This document shows, piece after piece, positions 35,935-44,702 of a DNA stretch of 64,000 nucleotides. The notes under the pieces are model-generated. The model was not told where the DNA came from and did no database searches. It was given only the letters and a program-made list of their open reading frames with translations. Origin of the DNA: CAIWHR01 sp963781285 (GTDB taxonomy: Bacteria > Pseudomonadota > Gammaproteobacteria > Burkholderiales > Casimicrobiaceae). Numbering within the stretch: the stretch's first letter is position 1; each line of letters opens with the position of its first letter. The position numbers and the translations under genes were made by a program. The DNA is taken from contig CAWAFI010000018.1 in assembly GCA_963781285.1 (NCBI GenBank), forward strand, positions 248,001 through 312,000, written 5' to 3'.

Positions 35935-37806
35935 TTGAACCCGACGGATATCGCGAATCCCGACTATTTCCACAAGGTCGTCGATTGCCAGTGGGCCTGC
36001 CCGGCGCACACCCCTGTTCCCGAGTACATCCGGTTGATCGCGGCGGGCCGTTACGGCGACGCGTATCTCGTCAATTGGGAGTCCAACGTCTTCCCCGGGA
36101 TCCTCGGGCGCACCTGTGATCGCCCCTGCGAGCCGGCGTGCCGCCGCAGCCGGGTCGAGGAAGGCGGGGACAAGAAGGGTAAGCCGGAACCGGTCGCCAT
36201 CTGTCGGCTGAAGCGGGTCGCCGCCGACTACAAGGACGATATCCGCGACCGGCTGCCACAGCCCGCGGCGACGAAGAACGGCAAGCGCATCGCGCTGGTC
36301 GGGGCCGGCCCGGCGTCGCTGACCGTCGCGCGCGATCTCGCCCCGCTCGGTTACGAGTGCGTGGTGTTCGATGGCGACGCGCGCGCCGGTGGCATGATCC
36401 GCAGCCAGATCCCGCGCTTCCGCCTGCCCGAATCCGTCATCGACGAAGAGGTCGGCTACATCATCGATCTCGGCGTCGATTTCCGACCGGGCAAGCGCAT
36501 CGACAGCCTGAAGGCGCTGCTCGCGGAAAGATACGACGCCGTCTTCGTCGGCAGCGGCGCGCCGCGTGGCCGTGACATCGAGGTGCCGGGCCGGCGCGAG
36601 GCCGCAGCGCATGTCCATATCGGCATCGACTGGCTGGCAAACGTGTCGTTCGGCCACGTGACGAAGATCGGCAAGCGCGTCGTCGTGCTGGGCGGCGGCA
36701 ACACGGCGATGGACTGCTGCCGTAGCTCGCGGCGGCTGGGCGGAGATGATGTCCAGGTTGTCGTCCGCTCGGGCTTCGACGAGATGAAGGCGTCGCCGTG
36801 GGAGAAGGAAGATGCGATGCACGAGGGGATTCCCATCCACAACTATCTCGTGCCGAAGGAAATCACGCACGACGGCGGCCGCCTGACCGGCGTCCTGTTC
36901 GAGAAGGTTGCCGCGCAGAAGGATGCGAAGGGGCGGCGCCAGCTCGTCCCGACCGGCGAGCCGGACGTGCACTTCGCGTGCGACGATGTGCTGGTCGCGA
37001 TCGGGCAGGAAAATGCGTTCCCGTGGATCGAGCGCGATATCGGTATTGCCTTCGACGAATGGGGGATGCCGGTCGTCGACGCGGCGACGATGGTCTCGAC
37101 AAGGCCCGACGTGTTCTTCGGCGGCGACGCGGCGCTGGGGCCGAAGAACATCATCTGGGCCGTCGCGCACGGCAAGGCGGCCGCGATCTCGATCGATCTC
37201 CTGTGCCGCGGCGAGGACATCGCGAAGCGACCGCCGCCGCACACGAGCCTCGTGTCGCAGAAGATGGGGATCCACGAGTGGAGCTACGACAACGCGATCG
37301 CGCCGGCGCATCGCTTTCGCGTACCGCTCAAGGAGACGAAGCTCGCGCTGAAGAACATCAAGATCGAGGTCGAGCTGGGCTTCGATCCGAAGCTCGCGTT
37401 CGCCGAGGCGCAGCGTTGCCTCAACTGCGACGTGCAGACGGTCTTCACGGACAAGCTGTGCATCGAGTGCGACGCGTGTGTCGACATCTGTCCGATGGAT
37501 TGCATCAACTTCACCGCCAACGGCGACGAGGACGAGCTGCGGCCGCGGCTGCGGGTGCAGGCGGACAACCTCGCGCAGGACCTCTATGTGTCGGGAGCAC
37601 TCAAGACAGGTCGCGTGATGGTGAAGGACGAGGACATGTGCCTCCACTGCGGCCTGTGCGCCGAGCGCTGCCCGACCGGCGCGTGGGACATGCAGAAGTT
37701 CCTGCTCGACATGGCACGCGCCGACGACCGCTGCCGTTCCCGGCACGCGCCGGCGCAGCGGCCCCGCGTGGCGGCGGCGCAACCGGGCCCGGTCGCCGCG
37801 GAGTGA
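35935..37806 (+). CDS. NADP(H)-reducing FAD/Fe-S subunit of 2-oxoglutarate oxidoreductase (GltD-like with C-terminal ferredoxin domain)
   Basis: This 623-residue protein (about 67 kDa) has a GltD-type N-terminal cysteine domain (CQWACPAHTPVPEY; CDRPCEPACRR), an FAD site (VGAGPASLTVARDLA near residue 120), an NADP site (VVVLGGGNTAMDCC near 250) and a C-terminal double ferredoxin domain (CIECDACVDICPMDC near 508; CLHCGLCAERCPTG near 569). Translation begins at TTG 35935, supported by CAGGAG 8 bases before. A 66-kDa flavin/Fe-S subunit with KorAB is the known make-up of 2-oxoglutarate:NADP+ oxidoreductase in Azoarcus evansii, and the gene order here matches that make-up. Confidence 0.88.
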   Translation: MNPTDIANPDYFHKVVDCQWACPAHTPVPEYIRLIAAGRYGDAYLVNWESNVFPGILGRTCDRPCEPACRRSRVEEGGDKKGKPEPVAICRLKRVAADYKDDIRDRLPQPAATKNGKRIALVGAGPASLTVARDLAPLGYECVVFDGDARAGGMIRSQIPRFRLPESVIDEEVGYIIDLGVDFRPGKRIDSLKALLAERYDAVFVGSGAPRGRDIEVPGRREAAAHVHIGIDWLANVSFGHVTKIGKRVVVLGGGNTAMDCCRSSRRLGGDDVQVVVRSGFDEMKASPWEKEDAMHEGIPIHNYLVPKEITHDGGRLTGVLFEKVAAQKDAKGRRQLVPTGEPDVHFACDDVLVAIGQENAFPWIERDIGIAFDEWGMPVVDAATMVSTRPDVFFGGDAALGPKNIIWAVAHGKAAAISIDLLCRGEDIAKRPPPHTSLVSQKMGIHEWSYDNAIAPAHRFRVPLKETKLALKNIKIEVELGFDPKLAFAEAQRCLNCDVQTVFTDKLCIECDACVDICPMDCINFTANGDEDELRPRLRVQADNLAQDLYVSGALKTGRVMVKDEDMCLHCGLCAERCPTGAWDMQKFLLDMARADDRCRSRHAPAQRPRVAAAQPGPVAAE

Positions 37807-37811
37807 CGATC

Positions 37812-39698
37812 ATGGCGAATCCTGGCAAAGCGCCCATTGCGCGCGTCAACGATTTCGTCGTCAAGTTCGCCAACGTCAACGGCTCCGGCTCGGCGTCGGC
37901 CAACGGCCTGTTCGCGAAGGCGCTCCTGCGAATGGGTGTGCCGGTGTCGGCGCGCAACATCTTTCCGTCGAACATTCAGGGCCTTCCGACGTGGTACGAG
38001 GTGCGCGTTACCGAGGCCGGCTGGCGCGGCCGCCGCGGCGGCGTCGACTTCATGGTCGCGATGAATCCGCAGACCTGGGACAAGGATGTCGCCGAGATCG
38101 AGCCGGGCGGCTACTTGTTCTACGATTCGACCCGGCTGCTTCCGGGGAGCAAGTTCCGCGAGGCGATCACGGTGCTCGGGATGCCGCTGACCGAAATCTG
38201 CAACGCCGAGTACAGCGACGCGCGGCAGCGGCAGCTCTTCAAGAACATCATCTACCTGGGCGCACTGGCGGCGCTGCTCGACATCGACGCCGCCGAGATC
38301 GAGAAGCTCTTCGCCGAACAATACCGCGGCAAGGAAACGCTGCTCGAACCGAACCGGAGGGCGTTGCGGCTGGGGCGCGATTATGCGCTCGCGAATTTCA
38401 AGTGTCCCCTGCCGATCCGCGTCAAGCGGACGGACGCCGTCGGCGACCGGGTCTTCATCGACGGCAACAATGCGGCGGCGCTGGGCTGCGTCTATGGCGG
38501 CGCAACAGTCTGTGCCTGGTATCCGATCACGCCGTCATCATCGCTGGCCGAGGCATTCGCGAAGCACTGCCGCAAGCTGCGCGTCGATCGCAACACGGGC
38601 AAGCACAAGTATGCGATCGTGCAGGCCGAGGACGAACTGGCGTCGATCGGCATCGTCATCGGCGCCGCATGGAACGGCGCGCGCGCGTTTACCGCAACGT
38701 CGGGCCCCGGCATCTCGCTGATGCAGGAGTTCATCGGGCTCGCGTATTTCGCCGAGATCCCGGCGGTGCTGTTCGACATCCAGCGCGGCAGCCCCTCGAC
38801 GGGCATGCCGACGCGCACGCAGCAGTCGGACCTGACCCTTTGCGCGTATGCGTCGCACGGGGACACCAAGCACGTGCTGCTGTTCCCGGAGGACCCGACC
38901 GAGTGCTTCGCCATGGCGGCAACGGCGCTCGATCTCGCCGACCGCCTGCAGACGCCGATCTTCGTGCTCTCCGACCTCGACATCGGAATGCAGGAGTGGC
39001 TGACGGCCCCGCTCGCCTGGGACGACAAGCGTCGCCTCGACCGCGGCAAGGTGATGACGAGGGACGAACTCGACGCGGGCAAGGAGTTCGGGCGCTACCT
39101 CGACGTCGATGGCGACGGCATCCCGTACCGCACGTATCCGGGCACGCACCCGACGCGAGGCTCGTTCTTCACCCGCGGCACGACCAAGGACCGCTATGCA
39201 CGCTACACCGAGGAAGGGCCGGCCTACGTCGACAACATGCAGCGCCTGCTGCGCAAGTTCGAAACCGCGAAGGAAATGGTACCCGCACCGGTGCTGGAGA
39301 AGGCTGCCAGCCCTGCGCGCGCGGGCGTGATCTGGTACGGCTCGACCGGCGCGGCGATGGCCGAGTCGCTCGCCGCGCTTGCCGCCGACGGCATCCACGT
39401 CGACCGGCTGCGGATCCGCGCGTTTCCATTCGCCGACGCCGTCGCCGAGTTCGTCGCCGCGCACGATCACGTGTTCGTCGTCGAGCAGAACCGCGACGCG
39501 CAATTGAAGATGCTGCTCGTCAACGAATGCGGGATCGACCCGGCCAAGCTGATCTCGGTGCTGCACTACGACGGCACACCGGTCACCGCGCGATTCATCA
39601 CCCGCGAGATCGCGGAGAAGGCGGCGCTGTTCAACGTGACCCCGTTGCGCTCAAGGGATCCGATGTCAGGGCTCCGGGATCAGCGCACCGGAGACTGA
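37812..39698 (+). CDS. korA: 2-Oxoglutarate oxidoreductase, fused gamma/alpha subunit (KorA)
   Basis: This 628-residue protein has an N-terminal gamma domain (VKFANVNGSGSASANGLFAK) and an alpha domain starting near residue 216 (DGNNAAALGCVYGGATVCAW, then YPITPSSSLAEAF and TSGPGISLMQEFIGLAYFAE). It closely resembles KorA of anaerobic aromatic degraders and should form succinyl-CoA from 2-oxoglutarate. GGAG at 37799-37802 sits ahead of ATG 37812; a GTG at 37803 overlapping the preceding stop is an in-frame alternative. It is co-directional with the NADP subunit upstream and korB downstream. Confidence 0.9.
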   Translation: MANPGKAPIARVNDFVVKFANVNGSGSASANGLFAKALLRMGVPVSARNIFPSNIQGLPTWYEVRVTEAGWRGRRGGVDFMVAMNPQTWDKDVAEIEPGGYLFYDSTRLLPGSKFREAITVLGMPLTEICNAEYSDARQRQLFKNIIYLGALAALLDIDAAEIEKLFAEQYRGKETLLEPNRRALRLGRDYALANFKCPLPIRVKRTDAVGDRVFIDGNNAAALGCVYGGATVCAWYPITPSSSLAEAFAKHCRKLRVDRNTGKHKYAIVQAEDELASIGIVIGAAWNGARAFTATSGPGISLMQEFIGLAYFAEIPAVLFDIQRGSPSTGMPTRTQQSDLTLCAYASHGDTKHVLLFPEDPTECFAMAATALDLADRLQTPIFVLSDLDIGMQEWLTAPLAWDDKRRLDRGKVMTRDELDAGKEFGRYLDVDGDGIPYRTYPGTHPTRGSFFTRGTTKDRYARYTEEGPAYVDNMQRLLRKFETAKEMVPAPVLEKAASPARAGVIWYGSTGAAMAESLAALAADGIHVDRLRIRAFPFADAVAEFVAAHDHVFVVEQNRDAQLKMLLVNECGIDPAKLISVLHYDGTPVTARFITREIAEKAALFNVTPLRSRDPMSGLRDQRTGD

Positions 39699-39755
39699 CC
39701 ATCGTTCCCTCCATTCAATAGCCGATTTCCAATATCCGATTCCCGGCCACCGAAC

Positions 39756-40811
39756 ATGACGTATCTCGCCAAGCCGAAGCTGCACCATCCGGACCTGCCG
39801 AGGAACAAGCTCGGCTACACGCGCCGCGACTACGAGGGCGCGATTTCTACGTTGTGCGCGGGTTGCGGCCACGATTCGATCTCGGCGGCCATCGTCCAGG
39901 CGTTCTTTCAGATGGACATCGCGCCACATCGTGTGGCCAAGCTGTCCGGCATCGGTTGTTCGTCGAAGACGCCGACGTACTTCCTCGGCAACTCGCACGG
40001 CTTCAACAGCGTGCACGGCCGGATGCCGTCGGTGCTGACCGGGGCCAACCTTGCCAACCGCGATCTGATCTATCTTGGCGTCTCCGGCGACGGCGACTCG
40101 GCGTCGATCGGCATCGGCCAGTTCATGCACGTGCTCCGGCGCGGCGTCAACATGGTCTACATCGTCGAGAACAACGGCGTCTACGGCCTCACCAAGGGCC
40201 AGTTCTCGGCCACCGCCGACAAAGGCTCGCGGGCGAAGCGCGGGGCGGTCAACAACGACGAACCGATCGACATGGTGATGCTGGCGCTGGAGATGGGCGC
40301 GACGTTCGTCGCCCGCAGCTTTTCCGGTGACAAGGCGCAACTCGTGCCGCTGGTCGAGGCCGCGGTGCTGCACAAGGGCGCCGCTTTCATCGACGTCGTT
40401 TCGCCGTGCGTCGCCTTCAACAACCATCCCGGTTCGACCAAGAGCTACGACTACGTGCGCGAGCACAACGAGGCGGTCAATTTCCTCGATGTGATGACGC
40501 CGCGTGAGGCGGTCACCGCCGACTACGAGCCCGGGAGCGTGCAGCAGATCGTGCTGCACGACGGCGGCACCATCCGGCTGCGCAAGCTCCATGCGGGTTA
40601 CGACCCGACGAACAGAATCGCCGCGATGAACTATCTGCAGGAGCGCTGCGCAGTGGGCGAGATCGTCACCGGGCTCCTGTACGCGCACGCGAATTCGAGC
40701 GATCTGCACGACGCGCAGGAGACGGTCGACACGCCGTTGAACGCGCTCGGCGACACCGACCTCGTTCCCGGGAGCGCCGCACTCGCGACGTTCAACGCCA
40801 GTCTCCGTTGA
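39756..40811 (+). CDS. korB: 2-Oxoglutarate oxidoreductase, beta (TPP) subunit (KorB)
   Basis: This 351-residue TPP subunit opens with MTYLAKPKLHHPDLPRNKLG and has CAGCGHDSISAAI near residue 34, GIGCSSKTPTYFLGNSHGF, and the TPP/Mg motif GVSGDGDSASIG with ENNGVYGLTKGQ. The N-terminus and overall pattern match the KorB group from Thauera/Azoarcus rather than the first beta subunit in this window. It follows korA with a 57-base gap. It is the last gene of the redox island. Confidence 0.91.
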   Translation: MTYLAKPKLHHPDLPRNKLGYTRRDYEGAISTLCAGCGHDSISAAIVQAFFQMDIAPHRVAKLSGIGCSSKTPTYFLGNSHGFNSVHGRMPSVLTGANLANRDLIYLGVSGDGDSASIGIGQFMHVLRRGVNMVYIVENNGVYGLTKGQFSATADKGSRAKRGAVNNDEPIDMVMLALEMGATFVARSFSGDKAQLVPLVEAAVLHKGAAFIDVVSPCVAFNNHPGSTKSYDYVREHNEAVNFLDVMTPREAVTADYEPGSVQQIVLHDGGTIRLRKLHAGYDPTNRIAAMNYLQERCAVGEIVTGLLYAHANSSDLHDAQETVDTPLNALGDTDLVPGSAALATFNASLR

Positions 40812-40846
40812 TGAGAACGGGCAGGCTCCCGCACCCGCGGCAGAGG

Positions 40847-40852
40847 TAAAAT
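40847..40852 (+). promoter_or_regulatory. Probable -10 box of the AsmA gene
   Basis: TAAAAT differs from the sigma-70 -10 consensus at one position and lies only 7 bases before the ATG at 40860. Transcription would then start at or next to the start codon, giving a leaderless or nearly leaderless mRNA. No good -35 hexamer is seen at the normal distance, so confidence is modest. Confidence 0.35.
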
Positions 40853-40859
40853 CCCGGGC

Positions 40860-42785
40860 ATGCGTATTTTCTGGACGATCCTCGGGGTCGCCGGTGCTCT
40901 GGTGCTGCTGGTCCTGGTCGGCGCCGCGATCGCCGTCTGGACCATCGACGTCAACCAGTTCGTCGCGCCGGTCGCGAAGCGCGTCAAGGATGCGACCGGG
41001 CGCGATCTGGCGATTGATGGCGGCATCGACCTGAAGCTCGGTCTCGTGCCGAAGCTCGTGGCCAACGACGTACGCCTCAGCAACGCGCCTTGGGCGCGGG
41101 GTCCGCAGATGCTCACCGCGAAGCGCGTCGAGGCCGATGTCGCGTTGCTACCACTGCTGCAGCGTCGCTTCGAGGTTGTCCGGCTGAGTCTCGTCGACCC
41201 CGTCATCACCCTCGAGGTCGACGCGCGCGGCAGGGGCAACTGGGAATTCGCCGCCGCCGGTGGCGCGGCGGCCGCGGGCGGCGGCGCGGTGTCGGCGCTG
41301 GCGTCGTTCGGCATCGGCAACGTGGAGATTACGAACGGCGCGCTTACCTATCGTGACGGTGCCTCGGGCAATGTGACGCGCATCGCCATCGACCGGTTCG
41401 CGGCATACGCGCGTACCCCGCAATCCCCGATCAATGCCGAGTTCACCGGCAAGGTCGACGACGTCCCGGTGGCGCTGACCGGCAATCTCGGGTCGCTCGA
41501 GACGCTGCTCTCGCGGCGCGCGCCATACCCGATCGCCGTCGATGGCAGGATCGGCTCGCAGCAGGCGAGGGTAACTACCATGATGCAGCTCGGCGAGCGT
41601 ACGGTTCAGTTCGGCGAACTCGATGTCGGGATAGGCGCGAGCAAAGCGAAGGGCGAGGCGGTGGTCGCGACCGGCGGGGCACGGCCCAAAATTTCGCTCA
41701 AGATCGTCTCGCCGACCCTCGCGCTTGCCGACTTGAGCCTCCCGCTCGGCGCCGCAGCGCCGCCGCCGCGAGCGGCGGAGAAGGCCGCGCGCCGCGCGCA
41801 CGTTTTCAGCGACGAGCCGATCTCGTTCGCGGCGCTGCGATCGCTCGACATCGACGGCGACGTCTCGATCGGGGAGCTCAAGCTCGCGGAGGGTCGCCGG
41901 CTGGAAAAGGTTCGCGCGCGCTTCACCGTCAAGGACGGCCGGCTCGAAGCGCCGGAACTGGTCGCCTCGCTGCTCGGCGGCACCGTGAGGGCCGCGTTGA
42001 CGATCGATGCGTCGCGCGCGGCGGATCCCACGCTCAAGCTCCTGGTTGACGCCAGGGGGCTCGACCTCGAGGGATTGCTCGCGGCGGCCGGCACCCCGCG
42101 CAAGGTGAGTGGCGGCAAGACGGACATCACGATCGATGTGCGGGCCCATGGAACGACCGAGCGGCAATGGGCGCGCGATGTCGACGGCACGGTACAAGTC
42201 GTCGTCGGCCCGGCAACGCTCGTCAACACCAAGCTCGATCTGGATTCGTCGCTGAGCAAGCTGGCGCAAGCGGTGAATCCGTTCCGCGACCGCACGCCGT
42301 CGACGGAACTCTCCTGCGCAGTCGTTCGCCTGCCGCTGCACGACGGGATCGCCCGGATCGACCGGACGCTGGCGGCCGAGACCCGGGAGCTGGGTGTCGC
42401 GGCGAGCGGTACGCTCAACCTTCGCGACGAGACGATCGATCTCGCCTTCGCGCCCCGGGTAAAGCAGGGCCTTCCGATCGACCTGCCGCAGATCGCCGAA
42501 CTCGTCCGGCTGCGTGGGCCGCTCGCATCGCCGCATGTCGAGGCGGACGCCAAGGCGTCGGCTGCGGCGATCGCCAAGCTGGGCGCGGCCGTCGCAACTG
42601 GAGGTTTGTCCGCGGTCGGGTCCGCGTTGCTGGCGTCCGCGGCGAGCGGCGACGCCGGGCCCTGCGATGTCGCGCTCGGCAAGGCGCCACCACCTGCGGC
42701 CACCGCCACCGCGACCGCTCCGGGTTCGGCAGCGGTATCCCCCGACGAACTTGGGAAGGCGCTCGGGCGCCTGCTCGGGCGTTGA
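40860..42785 (+). CDS. AsmA-family protein
   Basis: This 641-residue protein has one N-terminal transmembrane helix (FWTILGVAGALVLLVLVGAA) followed by an AsmA domain (IDGGIDLKLGLVPKLVANDV, LSNAPWA) and a C-terminal AsmA_2-like region rich in beta strands (VPGx-type repeats and FAPRVKQGLPIDLPQ). AsmA-like proteins span the periplasm and are implicated in lipid transport to the outer membrane. A low-complexity Ala/Thr/Pro stretch precedes the C-terminus. It stands alone between korB and the copper locus. Confidence 0.88.
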   Translation: MRIFWTILGVAGALVLLVLVGAAIAVWTIDVNQFVAPVAKRVKDATGRDLAIDGGIDLKLGLVPKLVANDVRLSNAPWARGPQMLTAKRVEADVALLPLLQRRFEVVRLSLVDPVITLEVDARGRGNWEFAAAGGAAAAGGGAVSALASFGIGNVEITNGALTYRDGASGNVTRIAIDRFAAYARTPQSPINAEFTGKVDDVPVALTGNLGSLETLLSRRAPYPIAVDGRIGSQQARVTTMMQLGERTVQFGELDVGIGASKAKGEAVVATGGARPKISLKIVSPTLALADLSLPLGAAAPPPRAAEKAARRAHVFSDEPISFAALRSLDIDGDVSIGELKLAEGRRLEKVRARFTVKDGRLEAPELVASLLGGTVRAALTIDASRAADPTLKLLVDARGLDLEGLLAAAGTPRKVSGGKTDITIDVRAHGTTERQWARDVDGTVQVVVGPATLVNTKLDLDSSLSKLAQAVNPFRDRTPSTELSCAVVRLPLHDGIARIDRTLAAETRELGVAASGTLNLRDETIDLAFAPRVKQGLPIDLPQIAELVRLRGPLASPHVEADAKASAAAIAKLGAAVATGGLSAVGSALLASAASGDAGPCDVALGKAPPPAATATATAPGSAAVSPDELGKALGRLLGR

Positions 42786-42855
42786 GCGCCCGAACGCTTT
42801 GGTTGTGGCGGCCGAGGCTGCCGCAGGCGGATGATCGACCTCGTTCGTCGTCGCT

Positions 42856-42897
42856 TTGATACCGATCAAGCCGCGTCGGCTTGTCCGGCGGTAACGT
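42856..42897 (+). promoter_or_regulatory. Perfect FNR/Anr box with -10 element ahead of the copper efflux operon
   Basis: TTGATACCGATCAA (42856-42869) matches the FNR consensus TTGAT-N4-ATCAA at all 10 defined positions. A TAACGT hexamer at 42892-42897 is centred 32 bp downstream, exactly the class II geometry (activator at -41.5). Transcription would start near 42904. This places the TTG (42881) and GTG (42896) start candidates of the next gene upstream of the transcript and favours GTG 42923. Confidence 0.65.
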
Positions 42898-42922
42898 GCT
42901 GCGTAACATTTGTCTCCATCCC

Positions 42923-43318
42923 GTGAACAGGACTCGCCGCCGCTGCGTCGCCTGGCTCGGCATTCTGGGCATCGCCTTCGCCCAGCTCGCCGTGTCCGCG
43001 CACGCATGCGTGATCGGCGCGAAGACCGCGGAGAACGTCGCGGCGGCAGCGTTGGCAATGCCGCAACGAGCTCACTGCGGCGAGGTGGGCGAAGCCAGAC
43101 CGCTCGCGCCACAGGCCAACGCCTGCGAAGTGCAATGTACGGAGGGTGCGCCTTCCGCTGCCACGCCGGACCTTCCGCCGGTTGTCCTCACCTCGCTGCC
43201 GGTATCGGTTGCTCCGGTTGCGATGCTCGCTTCGATGCGCGATTGGGGCCGTGCCGTTCTCGCTGCCAACAGCGCCGCGCCGCCGCTCGCACTGCAGTTC
43301 TGCCGTCTTCTGATCTGA
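42923..43318 (+). CDS. Small secreted cysteine-containing protein upstream of cusCBA
   Basis: This 131-residue protein has a signal peptide (basic NRTRRR start, hydrophobic WLGILGIAFAQLAVSAHA), so the mature part is periplasmic. It carries four cysteines in that region (HACVIG, HCGEVG, ACEVQC) plus one near the C-terminus, and several methionines and histidines that could bind metal. I do not recognise the family. It is the first gene after the FNR box and precedes cusC by 73 bases, so a copper-related role is inferred. GTG 42923 is chosen from the promoter geometry. Confidence 0.6.
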   Translation: MNRTRRRCVAWLGILGIAFAQLAVSAHACVIGAKTAENVAAAALAMPQRAHCGEVGEARPLAPQANACEVQCTEGAPSAATPDLPPVVLTSLPVSVAPVAMLASMRDWGRAVLAANSAAPPLALQFCRLLI

Positions 43319-43391
43319 TCTTCACGTTCGCCCGACGCCGGCGGCGCCTTGCGCTTCCGCCGGCACGTCTCAACGCGTTCGTGGAGGTCGC

Positions 43392-44702
43392 ATGTCGCCA
43401 TCCTCGCCCACGCCCCGGGCCGCCATCGGGGCATTTGATCCGCCAGCCGCGGTATTGCGGCGCCTGTTCGTTGCCGCAGTCGCGGGTTGTGTGCTGCTCG
43501 CCCATGGCGCGCACGCCGCCGGTCCGCCGCTGTCGCTCGCCGAGGCGCTGAAGCTCGCGGTCGGGCAGTCGCCGCAGCTCGCTTCGCAGCGGGCGATGGT
43601 CGCGGCGGCACGCGAAATGGCGGTCCCGGCCGGCGAATTGCCGGATCCCAAATTGAAGGCGGGATTCGAGAACGTTCCGACGACAGGCCCGGACGCCTGG
43701 TCGCTCACGCGCGACTTCATGACGATGTCGAAGATCGGCCTGATGCAGGAATTCCCGCGCGAGGAAAAGCGCAAGCTCAGGGCGGAACGCGTCGAACGGG
43801 ATGCCGAGCGGAGCGCCGTCGTCATCGAGTCGACGACGCTCGCCATCAAGCGCGAGGCGGCGATGGCGTGGCTGGCCCGCCGCTACGCCGACGACGTCGA
43901 GCGTGCGGTCGCCGCGCAGATCGCCGAGGCCGAGCTTGCCGTCACGACGGTCGGCGCGGGATACCGCGCGGGGAAAGCGCCACAGGGCGAGCTGATCGCT
44001 GCGCAGAGCATGGTTGTCGAATTGCGCAATCGCGCGACCGAATCCGCAGCCCAGACGCGGCGTGCGCGAATAATGTTGGCCCGCTACATCGGCGCCGATG
44101 CCGAGCGCCCTCCGGGCGAGGCGCCAGACATCGCACGTTTGCCGGACGAGGCGCGGCTTGCCGACATCGATGCGCAACCGGAGCTCATGCTCGCGCGGGC
44201 GCAGGAGTCGGTCGCGGCGACGGACGCCAACCTTGCCGGCGTCGCGAGGCTTCCCGACTGGAGCGCCGAGGTCTCCTACGCGTTCCGCGGGCCCGGCTAT
44301 TCGAACATGGTGTCGCTGATGTTCTCGATCGACCTTCCATGGTCGCCGGGAACCCGGCAGGAACGCGAGCACGCGGCGAAGCTGAAGGAACTCGACGCGG
44401 CGCGGGCGATGCGCGAGGACGCACGGCGCATGCGCACGGCCGAGGTGCTGTCGATGCAGGCGGAGTGGGAATCGGCGCGGGCACAGGCGCAGCGGATTCG
44501 CAGCGAACTCATTCCACTCGCCGCGCAACGGCACGACGCGGCGCTCGCCGCCTATCGCGGCGGCACCGGGTCGCTCGCCGCGGTCCTCGATGCGCGCCGC
44601 GCGGAGTTGGACGCGCAACTCGCGTTGATTGCTCAGGAACAGGCCAGCGCCAAGGCGTGGGCCTTTCTCACTTTTGTCGTCCCCGTTACGGAGGGATCAT
44701 GA
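43392..44702 (+). CDS. cusC: Outer-membrane efflux channel, TolC/CusC family
   Basis: This 436-residue protein has a signal peptide ending near AHGAHA and two OEP repeats: LSLAEALKLAVGQSPQLASQ near residue 50, ending in the C-terminal GTGSLAAVLDARRAELDAQL helix. It would form the trimeric outer-membrane duct of the CusCBA pump. Its stop overlaps the cusB ATG (ATGA), and a GGAGGGA site precedes that ATG. The relatively short length is common among heavy-metal efflux TolC homologues. Confidence 0.9.
   Translation: MSPSSPTPRAAIGAFDPPAAVLRRLFVAAVAGCVLLAHGAHAAGPPLSLAEALKLAVGQSPQLASQRAMVAAAREMAVPAGELPDPKLKAGFENVPTTGPDAWSLTRDFMTMSKIGLMQEFPREEKRKLRAERVERDAERSAVVIESTTLAIKREAAMAWLARRYADDVERAVAAQIAEAELAVTTVGAGYRAGKAPQGELIAAQSMVVELRNRATESAAQTRRARIMLARYIGADAERPPGEAPDIARLPDEARLADIDAQPELMLARAQESVAATDANLAGVARLPDWSAEVSYAFRGPGYSNMVSLMFSIDLPWSPGTRQEREHAAKLKELDAARAMREDARRMRTAEVLSMQAEWESARAQAQRIRSELIPLAAQRHDAALAAYRGGTGSLAAVLDARRAELDAQLALIAQEQASAKAWAFLTFVVPVTEGS

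Noticed and set aside
42881..42922. TTG 42881 or GTG 42896 as the start of the small secreted protein
   Set aside because: Both lie upstream of the transcription start predicted from the FNR box and -10 element, and the added residues lengthen the signal-peptide n-region without a ribosome-binding site.
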